A stretch of DNA of 47,034 bases from Planctomycetota bacterium (GTDB lineage: Bacteria > Planctomycetota > J058 > JAJDCP01): NCBI GenBank assembly GCA_029260765.1, contig JAJDCP010000054.1:1-47034 (forward strand), in the 5' to 3' direction. The notes below the pieces were generated by a model. The model was not told the DNA's origin. It saw only the letters and a list, made by a program, of their open reading frames with translations, and searched no databases. A program made the translations under genes and the position numbers. Positions 9,170 to 18,200 of the stretch are shown in pieces; the first letter of the stretch is position 1, and every line of letters begins with the position of its first letter.

Positions 9170-10874
9170 GCTGCGCTTGACGATGTTCGGCTGCCTGCGC
9201 ATCGAGCGTGGGGGCGTCCCTCTCCGCGCCAAGACACGCAAGGCAGAGGCTCTGCTGGTCTATCTGGCGCTCAACGAGTCCGCGCTGCGCGACGACCTGG
9301 CCGCGCTGCTGGTGGATGGGGCCTCACTCTCACAGCGACGTGCCACTCTCCGACGCCATCTTGCCGCACTGCGCAAGGCCGTTGGCGCCGAGCAGCTGCT
9401 CGCTCAGGGCGACCGGCTCGCGGTGGCCGAGGTCCGCGTGGACGTGCTGGACTTTCAACGCCAGCTCGCGAGCCTGGGCGGTGAGCATGGGCAGCGCCTG
9501 CCCCGGGACCAGCGCCAGGCCGGGGAGCTTGCGGCGGCGCTGCCCCAGGACGGAGCCCGCTTCCTGCAGGGCTTCAGCCCTCGCCAGTGTTCGGGCTTTG
9601 AGCACTGGCGCAGTTCGATGGCTGCACAGCTGGCCACACAGGTGCAAGAGGCGCTCGAGGGCCTGGCTGCCTGGCACGCCCAACGTCACGACCTCTCCGA
9701 AGCCCTGGCATGGAACCGTCGGCTGCTGCGCACTGCTCCCCTCAGCGAGTCTGCCCACTGCCAAAGGATGGAGCTGCTGGCCAGGGCTGGCCGGCGCGCG
9801 GAGGCGCTGGCGCATTACGCGCTGTTGTCCGGCCGCCTGGACGCTGAGCTCGGGGCCCTGCCCAGCGCAGCGACTGTGGAACTGCGGGCTCGCATTCTCA
9901 GCGAGCGTAGCCTGGAGCCCGCGGTCGGACGGACAGCCCAGGCGCACCCGTGCGCATGCGCGGAGCGGTTTCCCCATCAGCGGCAGTTGCTCGGGAGGGA
10001 TCGCCAGCTCGACGAAGCGGTGGCACGCCTGCGCGACCCAACCTGCCGTTGGCTGACAATCAAGGGACCGGGGGGGATCGGCAAGACGGCCTTTGCCGCC
10101 GCGCTGGGCAGACGGATGGGTGATGACTTCTCGGCCGGGGTTCATTGGCTCGACCCGGCCCAGAGAACCTCGGGCAGCCGCCCCTCGCAATGGCTGCGCG
10201 AGCACTTCCAGCTCGCAGACAACGACCGCTTGCGAGGGCTGCGGAAGAAGCAGCTGCTCGTCGTTGTCGACGAGCTCTGGGCGCAGACGGGCGAGGCGAG
10301 AGCGCTGTGGGCCTGCCTTGCCGACCTGCCGCAGGTCAAGGTCGTGGCGACTGCGCGAGAACGCCTGCGTTGCCAGGCAGAATGGACGCTCGAGCTGGCA
10401 GGTCTCGAGACAGCCGCCGCCACGTCCCTGTTCCAGCTGCATGCCTCGAGAAGCAGCGATCGAGCCCAACACGATCCCGCCCTGATCGAGGCTCTCTGCG
10501 CCCGATTGAGCGGCCATCCGCTGGCCCTGGAGCTGTGTGCCGGTTGGACGGACCAGCTGCCGATCGCAGACATCCTCGCGCAGCTCGAGTTGCCGGAGGA
10601 TTTCCCGACCAGCCGCGACACCCAGCGTCCCGATCGGCACCGAAGCCTGCGCGCGGTCTTCGAAGAATCGTGGCGGCAGCTGTCTGTGCCCGACCAGGAA
10701 TGCCTGCGTAAACTGGCTCAGCTCGACGGGGACTTTTCCGCCAGCGAGCTGCTCGACATAGACTCTGAACGGATCCTGGCGCTGCGTGATGCGTCCCTGT
10801 TGACCCGCGTAGCAGGGCGGCGCCTGTGCGTCGATCCGGGCGCGCGGCGTTTCCTGCGGCGACCCCGCCCATGA
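9162..10874 (+). CDS. Second BTAD-domain STAND-ATPase regulator, without TPR tail
   Basis: About 570 residues from a GTG that overlaps the previous stop by 8 bp; ATG at 9183 is an alternative. The N-terminus again reads as a SARP-type winged helix (RLTMFGCLRIERGGVPL) with a BTAD helical region (ALAWNRRLLRTAPLSESAHC). The ATPase follows, with Walker A IKGPGGIGKTAFAAAL, Walker B LLVVVDELW and VVATARERL. It ends soon after the winged-helix part of the STAND module, so it lacks the long repeat region of its neighbour. The two look like an old tandem duplication and may form a heteromeric regulator. The next ATG overlaps its TGA (ATGA). Confidence 0.82.
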   Translation: MAELRLTMFGCLRIERGGVPLRAKTRKAEALLVYLALNESALRDDLAALLVDGASLSQRRATLRRHLAALRKAVGAEQLLAQGDRLAVAEVRVDVLDFQRQLASLGGEHGQRLPRDQRQAGELAAALPQDGARFLQGFSPRQCSGFEHWRSSMAAQLATQVQEALEGLAAWHAQRHDLSEALAWNRRLLRTAPLSESAHCQRMELLARAGRRAEALAHYALLSGRLDAELGALPSAATVELRARILSERSLEPAVGRTAQAHPCACAERFPHQRQLLGRDRQLDEAVARLRDPTCRWLTIKGPGGIGKTAFAAALGRRMGDDFSAGVHWLDPAQRTSGSRPSQWLREHFQLADNDRLRGLRKKQLLVVVDELWAQTGEARALWACLADLPQVKVVATARERLRCQAEWTLELAGLETAAATSLFQLHASRSSDRAQHDPALIEALCARLSGHPLALELCAGWTDQLPIADILAQLELPEDFPTSRDTQRPDRHRSLRAVFEESWRQLSVPDQECLRKLAQLDGDFSASELLDIDSERILALRDASLLTRVAGRRLCVDPGARRFLRRPRP

Positions 10875-11449
10875 ACAGCCAGCGAAGAAGCGCGCCGCAG
10901 CGGGTGCTGATCCTTGGCCCCTGTGGGTCTGGCAAGTCGACCCTCGCGCGCCAACTCGCTCCCAGGCTCGGCCTGCCCCTGATCCATCTCGACCAGGAAT
11001 ACTGGCAGCCGGGTTGGCGCGAACCCTGCCCGGAACGTTGGCTGCAGCGGGTGCGTGTGCTGGCGGCGGCGCCGGCCTGGCTGATGGATGGCAACTTCAA
11101 CAACTCCCTTGAGTTGCGCCTGCAGCGGGCCGACACGGCCATCTTTCTCGATCTGCCGCGCCGGGTCTACTTCCCCCGCGTGCTCCTGCGCATCAGCCGA
11201 ACCTTCGGGCAGGTTCGGGCGGACATGGCCCCGGGTTGCCCCGAGCACCTCGACCTGGCATTCCTCCGCTATGTCTGGTTGTATGCAAGAGATCACCGCC
11301 CCCGCCTGGTCGCTGGCCTGCGCCGGCATCGCGAGCGTATGCGGGTGGTCCAGCTGCGGCGTCCCCGCCAGCTGGCGCGGTTGCTTCATCACTCAGCTTG
11401 GAGGGACGAGCCATGTTGTGGCCCCTACCGCGCATCTACGACGGACTGA
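10871..11449 (+). CDS. Small P-loop kinase, adenylate kinase/FlaR-like (topology modulation protein type)
   Basis: 192 residues starting at the ATG of an ATGA overlap with the regulator upstream. The N-terminus carries a P-loop, LILGPCGSGKSTLARQLA, followed by LPLIHLDQEYWQPGW and then WLMDGNF. That order is typical of the FlaR/topology-modulation group of nucleoside-kinase-like proteins; substrates of this group are mostly unknown. A later stretch, IFLDLPRRVYFPRVLLRI, fits the lid and arginine region. The last 12 codons overlap the start of the methyltransferase gene. Its place behind two STAND regulators suggests co-transcription, but a shared function is only inferred. Confidence 0.8.
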   Translation: MNSQRRSAPQRVLILGPCGSGKSTLARQLAPRLGLPLIHLDQEYWQPGWREPCPERWLQRVRVLAAAPAWLMDGNFNNSLELRLQRADTAIFLDLPRRVYFPRVLLRISRTFGQVRADMAPGCPEHLDLAFLRYVWLYARDHRPRLVAGLRRHRERMRVVQLRRPRQLARLLHHSAWRDEPCCGPYRASTTD

Positions 11450-12039
11450 TGCAGGTGACTGAGCGGGCATGTCTGCGCCACTGGCGCGCAGAGCTGCTCA
11501 AAGACGCCCGAGGCCGGGTTCTCGAGGTCGGTGCCGGGAGCGGGGCCAACCTGCCGTACTACCCGGCCGGGGTGGCTGAGCTGATTCTGGTCGAACCGGA
11601 GCGCATCTTGCGTGGCAAGCTGCGCAGCCGGCTGCCTGCCGCAGCCCCGTGGCGTGTGCGCGTCGAACGCCGGCCGCTCGAGAGACTGCAGCTCCGCGCC
11701 GGCGAGCTCGACACCGTCGTCATGACGCTGGTGCTCTGCTCCCTACCGCGTCCCCAGCAGGCCCTCGCGCAGCTCTTTCGGGCGCTGCGGCCTGGCGGAC
11801 GGCTGATCTTCATCGAGCATGTGGCGGCCACCGGGCGTCCGCAGCGACTGCGCTGGCAGCAGCGGATCGAGCCCCTATGGAAGCGCGTGTTCGGCAACTG
11901 CCATCTGACCCGCGACAGCGAGGCGCTCATCGCCGCTGCAGGCTTCCGTTTCGACAGCCTGACCCGCACCTCGATGCGCAAGGCCTTTCCGCTGGTCCGG
12001 CCCAGCATCCGCGGAGTCGCCCGTAAACCGTTGGAGTGA
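11413..12039 (+). CDS. Class I SAM-dependent methyltransferase
   Basis: 208 residues. The SAM-binding signature is VLEVGAGSGANLPYY (motif I), followed by ELILVEPE (acidic end of strand 2), DTVVMTLVLCSLP (motif II) and LRPGGRLIFIEHV (motif III). Overall order and the EH after the third motif resemble METTL7/phospholipid N-methyltransferase-like enzymes, so a small molecule or lipid substrate is more likely than DNA; this is inference. ATG at 11413 is supported by a strong GGAGGGA about 6 nt upstream. It is the last gene of the coupled run that starts at 6014. A minus-strand gene converges 5 bp downstream. Confidence 0.83.
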   Translation: MLWPLPRIYDGLMQVTERACLRHWRAELLKDARGRVLEVGAGSGANLPYYPAGVAELILVEPERILRGKLRSRLPAAAPWRVRVERRPLERLQLRAGELDTVVMTLVLCSLPRPQQALAQLFRALRPGGRLIFIEHVAATGRPQRLRWQQRIEPLWKRVFGNCHLTRDSEALIAAAGFRFDSLTRTSMRKAFPLVRPSIRGVARKPLE

Positions 12040-12044
12040 GGGGG

Positions 12045-12926
12045 CTATTGCTGCAGCCGGCTGAGACAATATTCGGACAGCAGGGTGGGCGCATGCACGT
12101 CGCAGGCTTCCTTCAGACCGACATAGCTCGCGAACGGATTGACATCGTACACCAGCAGCCCATCGGGGGTGGGCGCGAGCTCGACGGTGGCATAATCGAT
12201 ATTGCACGCCTTGACCGCTTGCAGCGAGAGGCTGGTGATCTCGGGCGTCAGCGGGCAGACCGCATGGCGTCCTCCGACCCGCGGCGAGGTCTGCCACTTG
12301 CCTGGCAGAGCCACGCGCGCATACCCGCCCAACACCTCACCCCCGATGACCACAACCCGCAAGTCGCGGTCGAGGCCGGGAATGAACTGTTGCAGATAAA
12401 AAGGGAAGCCTTCCTGCCGGGCCAGCAGCTGCAGATTGGCCCTCAACGTCGCATCATCGGCCTTGAACAGCGAGAGCCCCTCGCCGGGCACATTGTGGCG
12501 AGGCTTGTACACCGCGGTTTCCACGTACTTGACGAACTCGATGGCATCATGGATCGAGCCGGCAAAACGCGTCTCGATGATCGGCAGACCTGCTCGCCCC
12601 AGCCGCACAGTGCGCCGGTAGCGGTCGACAGCGTTCTCGATGGCGCTGACCTTGGGAAAGACACGCGCTCCCGCAGACTCGAAGGAGCGCAGCATCTCGA
12701 GCATCAACGCGACTCCAGCCGAGCGGCCGTAGCCCATGTCTTTGATGACCCACGCATCGACTTCGGGCGCCGGCTTGCCGGCGATCATTGCCTTGTCCCC
12801 CGGAAAGGTCGAAGACCACTCCAGCGGCGGGATGAGGGTGACTTCGGCTCCCTGCTTGCGGAAAGCCTGCATCAGTTCTTCGGTGGACCAGTCGTTGCTG
12901 TTGCCAACTACCGCGACACTGGGCAT
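12045..12926 (-). CDS. RimK-like ATP-grasp ligase
   Basis: 293 residues with the ATP-grasp order of RimK-type carboxylate-amine ligases: a pre-ATP-grasp domain (VAVVGNSNDWSTEELMQAF), nucleotide-binding strands (VFPKVSAIENAVDRYRRT, AVYKPRHNVPGEGL), then QQFIPGLDRDLRVVVIGGEV and the metal-binding end ATVELAPTPDGLLVYDVNPF. These enzymes join an amino acid such as glutamate to a protein, cofactor or peptide through an acyl phosphate. The acceptor cannot be told from sequence. ATG at 12926 has AAGGAGA 8 nt upstream; a GTG one codon earlier is possible. It stands alone between a convergent methyltransferase and a divergent DUF2203 gene. Confidence 0.82.
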   Translation of the reverse strand: MPSVAVVGNSNDWSTEELMQAFRKQGAEVTLIPPLEWSSTFPGDKAMIAGKPAPEVDAWVIKDMGYGRSAGVALMLEMLRSFESAGARVFPKVSAIENAVDRYRRTVRLGRAGLPIIETRFAGSIHDAIEFVKYVETAVYKPRHNVPGEGLSLFKADDATLRANLQLLARQEGFPFYLQQFIPGLDRDLRVVVIGGEVLGGYARVALPGKWQTSPRVGGRHAVCPLTPEITSLSLQAVKACNIDYATVELAPTPDGLLVYDVNPFASYVGLKEACDVHAPTLLSEYCLSRLQQ

Positions 12927-13074
12927 CACTGTCTCTCCTTGGGCAATCGTTCCTCAACAATGATGGACGACAAGACAGGCAAAGTCAAAGGAATCCAACG
13001 GGCCCGCCAGGCAGTCAACGCAACTTGCGCACCTCGACGCTTGTGCTACCCTGAGGGAGGAATGAGGAGGTGCC

Positions 13075-13464
13075 ATGACCACACACCATCGCCTTTTCAG
13101 CCCCCAGGAAGCGACACGTGCGTTGCCACTTGTGCGGGCCATCGTCGATGAGATCCTGACCAAACAACGCGAGCTCAGTGACCTTGTCGTCGTGCGTACG
13201 AGCCCGACCGCCGAGGAAAAGGAGACGGTCGCACGCCTCTCCGACGACGTCCGCGGCTGTGTCGACGAGTTGGAGCAGCTCGGCTGCTTTTACAAGGGCC
13301 TGGGTTTCGAGGAAGGGTTGGTCGACTTCCCCTCGACCATCGACGGCGAATTCGTGCTGTTGTGCTGGAAGACAGGCGAAGAGCAGGTCGAGTGGTTCCA
13401 CGGTTATGACGAAGGCTTCGCGGGCCGCAAGCGCATACCCAAGCGCCTCCTCCAACCTGTCTGA
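13075..13464 (+). CDS. DUF2203 family protein
   Basis: 129 residues with the DUF2203 pattern: FSPQEATRALPLVRAIVDEI at the N-terminus, a central charged helix, GCFYKGLGFEEGLVDFPS, then EFVLLCWKTGEEQVEWFH and DEGFAGRKRIP at the end. Length and motif order match the family, which is widespread in deep-branching bacteria and has no established function; the helices suggest a coiled-coil cytoplasmic protein. The start is secure, with AGGAGG 4 nt before the ATG. The next gene begins 12 bp after its stop, so the two are probably co-transcribed. Confidence 0.88.
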   Translation: MTTHHRLFSPQEATRALPLVRAIVDEILTKQRELSDLVVVRTSPTAEEKETVARLSDDVRGCVDELEQLGCFYKGLGFEEGLVDFPSTIDGEFVLLCWKTGEEQVEWFHGYDEGFAGRKRIPKRLLQPV

Positions 13465-13476
13465 GTGAGGTCGACT

Positions 13477-14133
13477 ATGTCGGACGAACACGATACCACC
13501 CTGAAGCTCGAACCAGGGGAGGTCGCTGAGGTTCCAGGGGAGGAATCCCCTTCCCCGATTTATCCGCTGGGCCTGCCCAAGGGCAGCGTCCGGGCGATGA
13601 CCGCCCTGTTGATCTTCCTGGTAACTTGTCTGTTGATCCTGACCGGACGTGAGGTACCGGTCGAGCTGCGTATGACGTTGATCCTTACCCTTTCCTACTA
13701 TTTCGCCTCGCGACGCAGGATGACCGGAACCGCGGAAAAAGCTCGCAAAGAGGCCAGCCCACTATGGTTGCCTCGCGGATCCATGCGGCTGTTCTTCATC
13801 GTTGGCTTTGGTCTGTTGCTGTTCCTGGCCTTCCGCAAGTCGGGTCTCGACTTTGGCGAGCCGGTGTGGTCCAAGAACCTCTCCACCATCGCACTGATCG
13901 GGGCGTTCTTGTTTGGCAGCCTGTTGCGCCCGGTGCTCGACAGGTTGCTGAAAGTGATGGGCGAACAGGCCACTGCCGTCGTGCTCGGCGGTCACATCCG
14001 CGGCATGATCGCGCTCTTGACGGCCATCGGCTACTCCCTGGCTGTGTTGTTCAGCCAACTCGGAGAGCTGCCGGACGCAGCCGACAAGATCTTCCTGTTC
14101 GTGGTCGGGTTCTACTACGGGAACCGGAACTGA
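13477..14133 (+). CDS. Multi-pass membrane protein with duplicated LPxGSxR motif
   Basis: 218 residues. An acidic soluble leader of about 32 residues is followed by five or so hydrophobic segments. Two of them are preceded by the same short motif, GLPKGSVRAMTALLIF and WLPRGSMRLFFIVGF, which suggests an internal duplication of a helix pair. No enzymatic motif is visible and I cannot name the family. ATG at 13477 is chosen with a GAGTGAGG purine run upstream; GTG at 13465 immediately after the DUF2203 stop is the alternative. It is probably co-transcribed with DUF2203, and it converges on the CinA-like gene 7 bp away. Confidence 0.72.
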   Translation: MSDEHDTTLKLEPGEVAEVPGEESPSPIYPLGLPKGSVRAMTALLIFLVTCLLILTGREVPVELRMTLILTLSYYFASRRRMTGTAEKARKEASPLWLPRGSMRLFFIVGFGLLLFLAFRKSGLDFGEPVWSKNLSTIALIGAFLFGSLLRPVLDRLLKVMGEQATAVVLGGHIRGMIALLTAIGYSLAVLFSQLGELPDAADKIFLFVVGFYYGNRN

Positions 14134-14140
14134 CGGCCAC

Positions 14141-14893
14141 TCAGCCGTTTGCGCGTGGCTCAAGCGTGCGGACCACGGACTCGTCAGGCAACTCCCGCAG
14201 CAGACGCTCGAAGGCGCCCTGCACTGCAGCCAGGTCCAAGCTCTCGGCGGTCACCATCACGCGATAGTCGGACTTGTGGTAGATCGGGTAGGAACCGATC
14301 GCGACTTTCTCTTCCTGCTCGATGGCCGCGAGCATGCCTGCCAGGTCTTCTTCTTCGAGCGTCGTATACACGCGAGCCTGGATCAGGGGCTGGGCCTGAA
14401 AACGCGCTCGGATGCTCTGCCACTTGCGTTTGAACAGCGTCGGCTCGCCCGGCAGACAGAGAACATTGCCCATCTGCACCACCGGTATCGGGAAGTTGGG
14501 ATCGGGCACGATCTCGGCGCCCTCGGGAAGGCGTGCCATCTTCCGTACCCACTGATTGACCGGCTTGCCCTGCGCAGCGTAGTGGCTCTCGATCATCGCC
14601 ACCAGCTGCGGGTGCTCGACCAGAGGCACGTCGAATGCCAGGGCCACACCTTCGGCCGTCATGTCGTCGTGCGTCGGTCCGACGCCGCCCGAAGTGACCA
14701 CCCAGCGATAGCGCTGGCTGCATTCACGCACGTATTCGGCGATGCGCTCGATGTCGTCGGGAACGATGAGAACAGCACCCAGCCGACCCCCGATCCGGCA
14801 CAGGTCGTCGATGGCGTGCAGGCAATTCAGGTCGCGGACCTTGCCGCTCAAGAGCTCATTGCCGATCAGGATCAGGGCGACGTCATCTGCCAT
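14141..14893 (-). CDS. Molybdopterin-binding/CinA N-terminal domain protein
   Basis: 250 residues with the MoaB/Mog/CinA-N fold signatures: ALILIGNELLSGKVRD at the N-terminus, VVTSGGVGPTHDDMT in the middle, and VLCLPGEPTLFK. This is the COG1058-type domain without the C-terminal nicotinamide-nucleotide amidase domain of full CinA. In related proteins this domain hydrolyses ADP-ribose or FAD-like pyrophosphates; the activity here is not determined by sequence. Its first 22 bp overlap the end of maf, so the two are translationally coupled. Confidence 0.83.
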   Translation of the reverse strand: MADDVALILIGNELLSGKVRDLNCLHAIDDLCRIGGRLGAVLIVPDDIERIAEYVRECSQRYRWVVTSGGVGPTHDDMTAEGVALAFDVPLVEHPQLVAMIESHYAAQGKPVNQWVRKMARLPEGAEIVPDPNFPIPVVQMGNVLCLPGEPTLFKRKWQSIRARFQAQPLIQARVYTTLEEEDLAGMLAAIEQEEKVAIGSYPIYHKSDYRVMVTAESLDLAAVQGAFERLLRELPDESVVRTLEPRANG

Positions 14894-15486
14894 GTTTCCT
14901 CACATTTCGCCCCTCTGACGAGCGCAGCCGGGCGCGGAACGCCGCAACGCTCGAGCAGGTCGGCCACCATGCAGACGGGCAATCCGATGACTGTGTCGAG
15001 CCTGCCCGACTGCAGCACCGCAGGAGCCAAGGCGTCCTGGATGCCGTAGGCACCTGCCTTGCCCTGCCACTGGCCACTGTCGAGGTACGCATCGTGCGGC
15101 CCTTCGCGCAAGATCAGGCGGCTGGTCTGCGACTCGACGAAACAAGCGCCCCCAGGATGGCGCACGGCCACGCCTGTGGTTACGAAATGCACCCGGGACT
15201 GCAACAGGGCGAGCATGGCGGCAGCATGAGCCCGGTCACGCGGCTTGCCCAGCAGGACACCTGCGCCGCTGACCACCACGGTGTCCGCGCCCAGAACGCA
15301 GGCATCGGGTCTTCGCCGCGCAACCTCCAGCACCTTTTGTAGAGCAAGGCGTGTGGTGAGTGCATGCGGGGCCTCGTAGCTCGCCGCAACTTCGGCGACC
15401 TGCGGCGCGTCCACGACGAACTCGAAACCTGCCTGTTCGAGCAGGCGCTTGCGCCGGGGCGAAGCAGAAGCGAGCACGAGCTGCAT
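14872..15486 (-). CDS. maf: Maf-like nucleoside triphosphate pyrophosphatase
   Basis: 204 residues with the Maf/YhdE order: LVLASASPRRKRLLEQAG at the very N-terminus (phosphate-binding S-SPRR), VLGADTVV with the catalytic Asp, LLGKPRD, then KAGAYGIQDALAP and VIGLP. The family hydrolyses dTTP, UTP or modified nucleotides to monophosphates and is linked to arrest of septum formation. Length is normal. Its ATG overlaps the TGA of the DUF2062 gene by one base (TGATG), and its end overlaps the CinA-like gene, making a compact three-gene operon. Confidence 0.9.
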   Translation of the reverse strand: MQLVLASASPRRKRLLEQAGFEFVVDAPQVAEVAASYEAPHALTTRLALQKVLEVARRRPDACVLGADTVVVSGAGVLLGKPRDRAHAAAMLALLQSRVHFVTTGVAVRHPGGACFVESQTSRLILREGPHDAYLDSGQWQGKAGAYGIQDALAPAVLQSGRLDTVIGLPVCMVADLLERCGVPRPAALVRGAKCEETWQMTSP

Positions 15487-16124
15487 CAGCGATCCCTCGC
15501 AGCCGTCGCCTCATCACTGGAGGGCTCGGGCTCGTTTGGCAGTACTTGTCCGGGTTTGAGCTCAGGGGCGGTCTCGGCGGAACTCGCGTGTGCGCTGGAC
15601 TCCAGACCACCCTTCTTCTTTCTGCGTGCGCGCAGCTTGGCGACAAAAGCGCGCTCGCGCTTGATGAAGCGCAGCGTCAGCGGGTAGGTCGGGATGGCCA
15701 GCAGGGCGCCGATGACGGCTCCTCCGAACAGGGTCGGCGCCGCGACCTCCCAGCCAAGATCGAGCAGGTTGGAGACGAACCGCATGAAGTAGTCGAACAC
15801 GCCATCGGAGGTTTGGGGAATGACGGCCGAGAACTGTTGTTTGCTGATGGTCTTCATGCCCAGCAGGAATGCCCCGACGATGTAGTTCAGCCAATAGATC
15901 GGCAGCAGCGTCAACGGATTCGAGATGTAGACCATCACGATCCCCGCCAGGCGGTTGGCCTTGAAGATCGTGTTGATGATCCCGACCAGGATCATCTGGA
16001 TACCGACGGTGGGGGTCCACGCGATGAACATTCCGAGGCTGGCGCCGCGTGCGATGCTCTCGGGAGTGTCTTCGAGTTGAAGCAGCTTCTTGAGGAAGAC
16101 GCGGTAGAGGAATTTCTTGCGCAT
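15486..16124 (-). CDS. DUF2062 membrane protein
   Basis: 212 residues with the DUF2062 pattern: a basic N-terminus (RKKFLYRVFLKKLLQL), SIARGASLGMFIAWTPTVGIQMIL, NRLAGIVMVYISNPLTLLPIYW, and a late hydrophobic segment (LFGGAVIGALLAIPTYPLTL). A Lys/Arg-rich then Ser/Glu-rich tail follows. The family are inner-membrane proteins of unknown role, sometimes beside glycosyltransferases. It is the first gene of the operon with maf and the CinA-like gene. The 77 bp upstream, up to the end of the UDP-glucuronate decarboxylase gene, hold no clear signal. Confidence 0.85.
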   Translation of the reverse strand: MRKKFLYRVFLKKLLQLEDTPESIARGASLGMFIAWTPTVGIQMILVGIINTIFKANRLAGIVMVYISNPLTLLPIYWLNYIVGAFLLGMKTISKQQFSAVIPQTSDGVFDYFMRFVSNLLDLGWEVAAPTLFGGAVIGALLAIPTYPLTLRFIKRERAFVAKLRARRKKKGGLESSAHASSAETAPELKPGQVLPNEPEPSSDEATAARDR

Positions 16125-16201
16125 GCTGCCTCACGGAGACGCGGAACACTTCCAAGCTTAGCAGAAGGCCCGCGCAGGGCAAGACCTGGCAGAGTCCCCG
16201 C

Positions 16202-17143
16202 TCAGGGACAGCCGAGCAGCTCACGGAAATAGCGGACGGTCGTCTGCAGGCCCTCGTGGCGTCCCACCTTGGGCTCCCAAGCCAGAATACTCCGCGCGCG
16301 GCTGATATCTGGCTGACGCGTCTTGGGATCGTCCGTCGGCAGCTCTTTGTAGATCAACGGGCTGTCGGAACCGCACATCTGGTTGACCTCGTGCGCGAAC
16401 TCGAGAATCGATACCTCGTCGGGATTGCCGATGTTGACCGGGCCCACCTCTTCGGAAAACAACAGGGAGTGAATGCCCTCGATCAAGTCCGAGACGTAAC
16501 AGAAGCTGCGGGTCTGCGAGCCGTCGCCATAGACGGTCAGGGGCTCGCCCATCAACGCCTGACGCACGAAGTTGGGGAGCACACGCCCGTCATTGGGCCG
16601 CATGCGAGGCCCGTAGGTGTTGAAGATACGAACGATCCGTGTCTGCACGCCATGCACCCGGTGGTAGGCCATCGCGATCGCTTCGCCGAAGCGCTTGGCC
16701 TCGTCATACACGCCGCGCACGCCGATCGGGTTGACGTTGCCCCAATACTCCTCCGGCTGAGGATGGACCAGCGGATCCCCGTAGACCTCAGAGGTCGATG
16801 CCAGCAAGAAGCGCGCGTTCTTCGCCTTGGCGAGCCCCAGGGCATTGTGCGTGCCCAGGCTGCCAACCTTGAGCGTCTGGATGGGAAGCTCGAGGTAGTC
16901 GACGGGACTGGCCGGGGAGGCGAAGTGCAGGATCGCGTCCAGCGTGCCCGGCACATAGATGTAGTTGGTCACATCGTGGTGGATGAACTTGAATTCCTGA
17001 TTGCCGATCAGGTGGGCGATGTTGTCCGCCGAGCCCGTGCACAGGTTGTCCATGCAGACAACATTGTGGCCCCGTTCAAGAAACAGCTCGCAGAGGTGCG
17101 AACCGATGAAACCGGCACCGCCGGTGACCAGGATTCTCGACAC
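16202..17143 (-). CDS. UDP-glucuronate decarboxylase (UDP-xylose synthase)
   Basis: 313 residues of the extended short-chain dehydrogenase family. [20 protein letters not shown] is the NAD-binding motif, with [11 protein letters not shown] after strand 4. The catalytic triad reads as Thr/Ser in [19 protein letters not shown] and YxxxK in [29 protein letters not shown] and [14 protein letters not shown] are typical of UXS enzymes, which convert UDP-glucuronate to UDP-xylose for surface polysaccharides. The start is a GTG at 17141-17143 preceded by AGAGGAGAG; it is 11 bp behind the ygfZ stop, so the two are likely co-transcribed. Confidence 0.92.
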   Translation of the reverse strand: MSRILVTGGAGFIGSHLCELFLERGHNVVCMDNLCTGSADNIAHLIGNQEFKFIHHDVTNYIYVPGTLDAILHFASPASPVDYLELPIQTLKVGSLGTHNALGLAKAKNARFLLASTSEVYGDPLVHPQPEEYWGNVNPIGVRGVYDEAKRFGEAIAMAYHRVHGVQTRIVRIFNTYGPRMRPNDGRVLPNFVRQALMGEPLTVYGDGSQTRSFCYVSDLIEGIHSLLFSEEVGPVNIGNPDEVSILEFAHEVNQMCGSDSPLIYKELPTDDPKTRQPDISRARSILAWEPKVGRHEGLQTTVRYFRELLGCP

Positions 17144-17154
17144 TCTCTCTCCTC

Positions 17155-18150
17155 TCAGCCGCTCAGCGGCAAGACGACAACCTCGATGCTCTGTGCACCC
17201 ACCTGCACACGGTTCCCCGGTTGACGGTGCTCCAGACGCAGACACGCCAGATGGAGCGCCTCCGGGGCCAGGCTGGGAACCACGGCGCTTGCGAGCACAC
17301 TGCCGACGGCTCGCCCTTCATGCTCGAGGGGGGTTCCCGGCTCGAGAGGCGGACCGCCGCTGAGCGCGCTCAACATCTTCTTGACGCCGCCTTTGTAATG
17401 GACCCGCGCCACCGTCTCCTGTCCCAGGTAGCAACCCTTGGTGAACGAGACCGCGCCTTCGAGGTCCGCTTCTTGGGGAAGCAGACCCCGGAACGCGCGG
17501 CTGCCCGGCCGGCCGTGTGTCAACGCGAGCCAGCGCAGCGCCTGCGCACCCACCGCGCGTGCCCCCGCCTCGAGCAATGCTGAGCGCAGCTCCTCCGCGC
17601 CCTCGGCCGGGACCAGCAGGTCGAAGCTCTCGGGTTGCAGCGCGACTCCCCGATGCGCCAGCCAAGCGCTGCGCAGGCACCAGCCTTGTTGGCCGGGAAG
17701 CGCGACACTGCCCCCGATCGCCAGGGGCCCTGCGATGCCCAGCGAAGCCAGGATCTCGGCTGCCTGAGGCCCCACCAGACCCCAACGCAGATAAGAACTG
17801 CCGCGAGCCTCGATCTGCGCGTTCTCTGCGATCAGAAAGCGGTCGAGGTGCTCGGCCAGCTCAGGGCCGAGGCCAGCCTCGGTGGAGAACAGCAGGGTCT
17901 CTGCGGCCAGCCTGCTGTATAGCACGTCGCAGAAGATCCTGCCCTTGAGCAGAACGGCGAGCGTGTAGCACCCCTGCCCCACGGGTTGACGAAGATCGTT
18001 CGTCAAGAAACCCTGTGCCCAGCTCAGGGCATCCGGGCCTTCGACAAACACGGCACCGTAGCCGCCAAGCTCCACCAGCCCCGCGCCAGAGCGCAGTATG
18101 GCAAACTCGGCCCGCGCCGCAGGCAGGTCGGATTCTGGCCGGGCATCCAT
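17155..18150 (-). CDS. ygfZ: YgfZ/GcvT-like folate-binding protein
   Basis: 331 residues with the GcvT fold and the YgfZ signature [18 protein letters not shown] near the centre, including the conserved Cys. The N-terminus reads [30 protein letters not shown], the usual tetrahydrofolate-domain beginning. YgfZ/IBA57 proteins help assemble or repair iron-sulphur clusters, using folate. Length matches the family. GGAG lies 7 nt upstream of the ATG. It sits between citrate synthase, 50 bp upstream on the same strand, and UDP-glucuronate decarboxylase. Confidence 0.88.
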   Translation of the reverse strand: MDARPESDLPAARAEFAILRSGAGLVELGGYGAVFVEGPDALSWAQGFLTNDLRQPVGQGCYTLAVLLKGRIFCDVLYSRLAAETLLFSTEAGLGPELAEHLDRFLIAENAQIEARGSSYLRWGLVGPQAAEILASLGIAGPLAIGGSVALPGQQGWCLRSAWLAHRGVALQPESFDLLVPAEGAEELRSALLEAGARAVGAQALRWLALTHGRPGSRAFRGLLPQEADLEGAVSFTKGCYLGQETVARVHYKGGVKKMLSALSGGPPLEPGTPLEHEGRAVGSVLASAVVPSLAPEALHLACLRLEHRQPGNRVQVGAQSIEVVVLPLSG

Positions 18151-18200
18151 CGCGGCTCTCCGGGGAAACGGCGCGGCAGAGGGGCCGCGAAAGGGGTCGA

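Noticed and set aside
8002..9237. Minus-strand open frame of 411 codons opposite the first BTAD regulator
   Set aside because: Composition is Ser/Arg/Ala-rich and motif-free, while the opposite strand encodes a recognised regulator.
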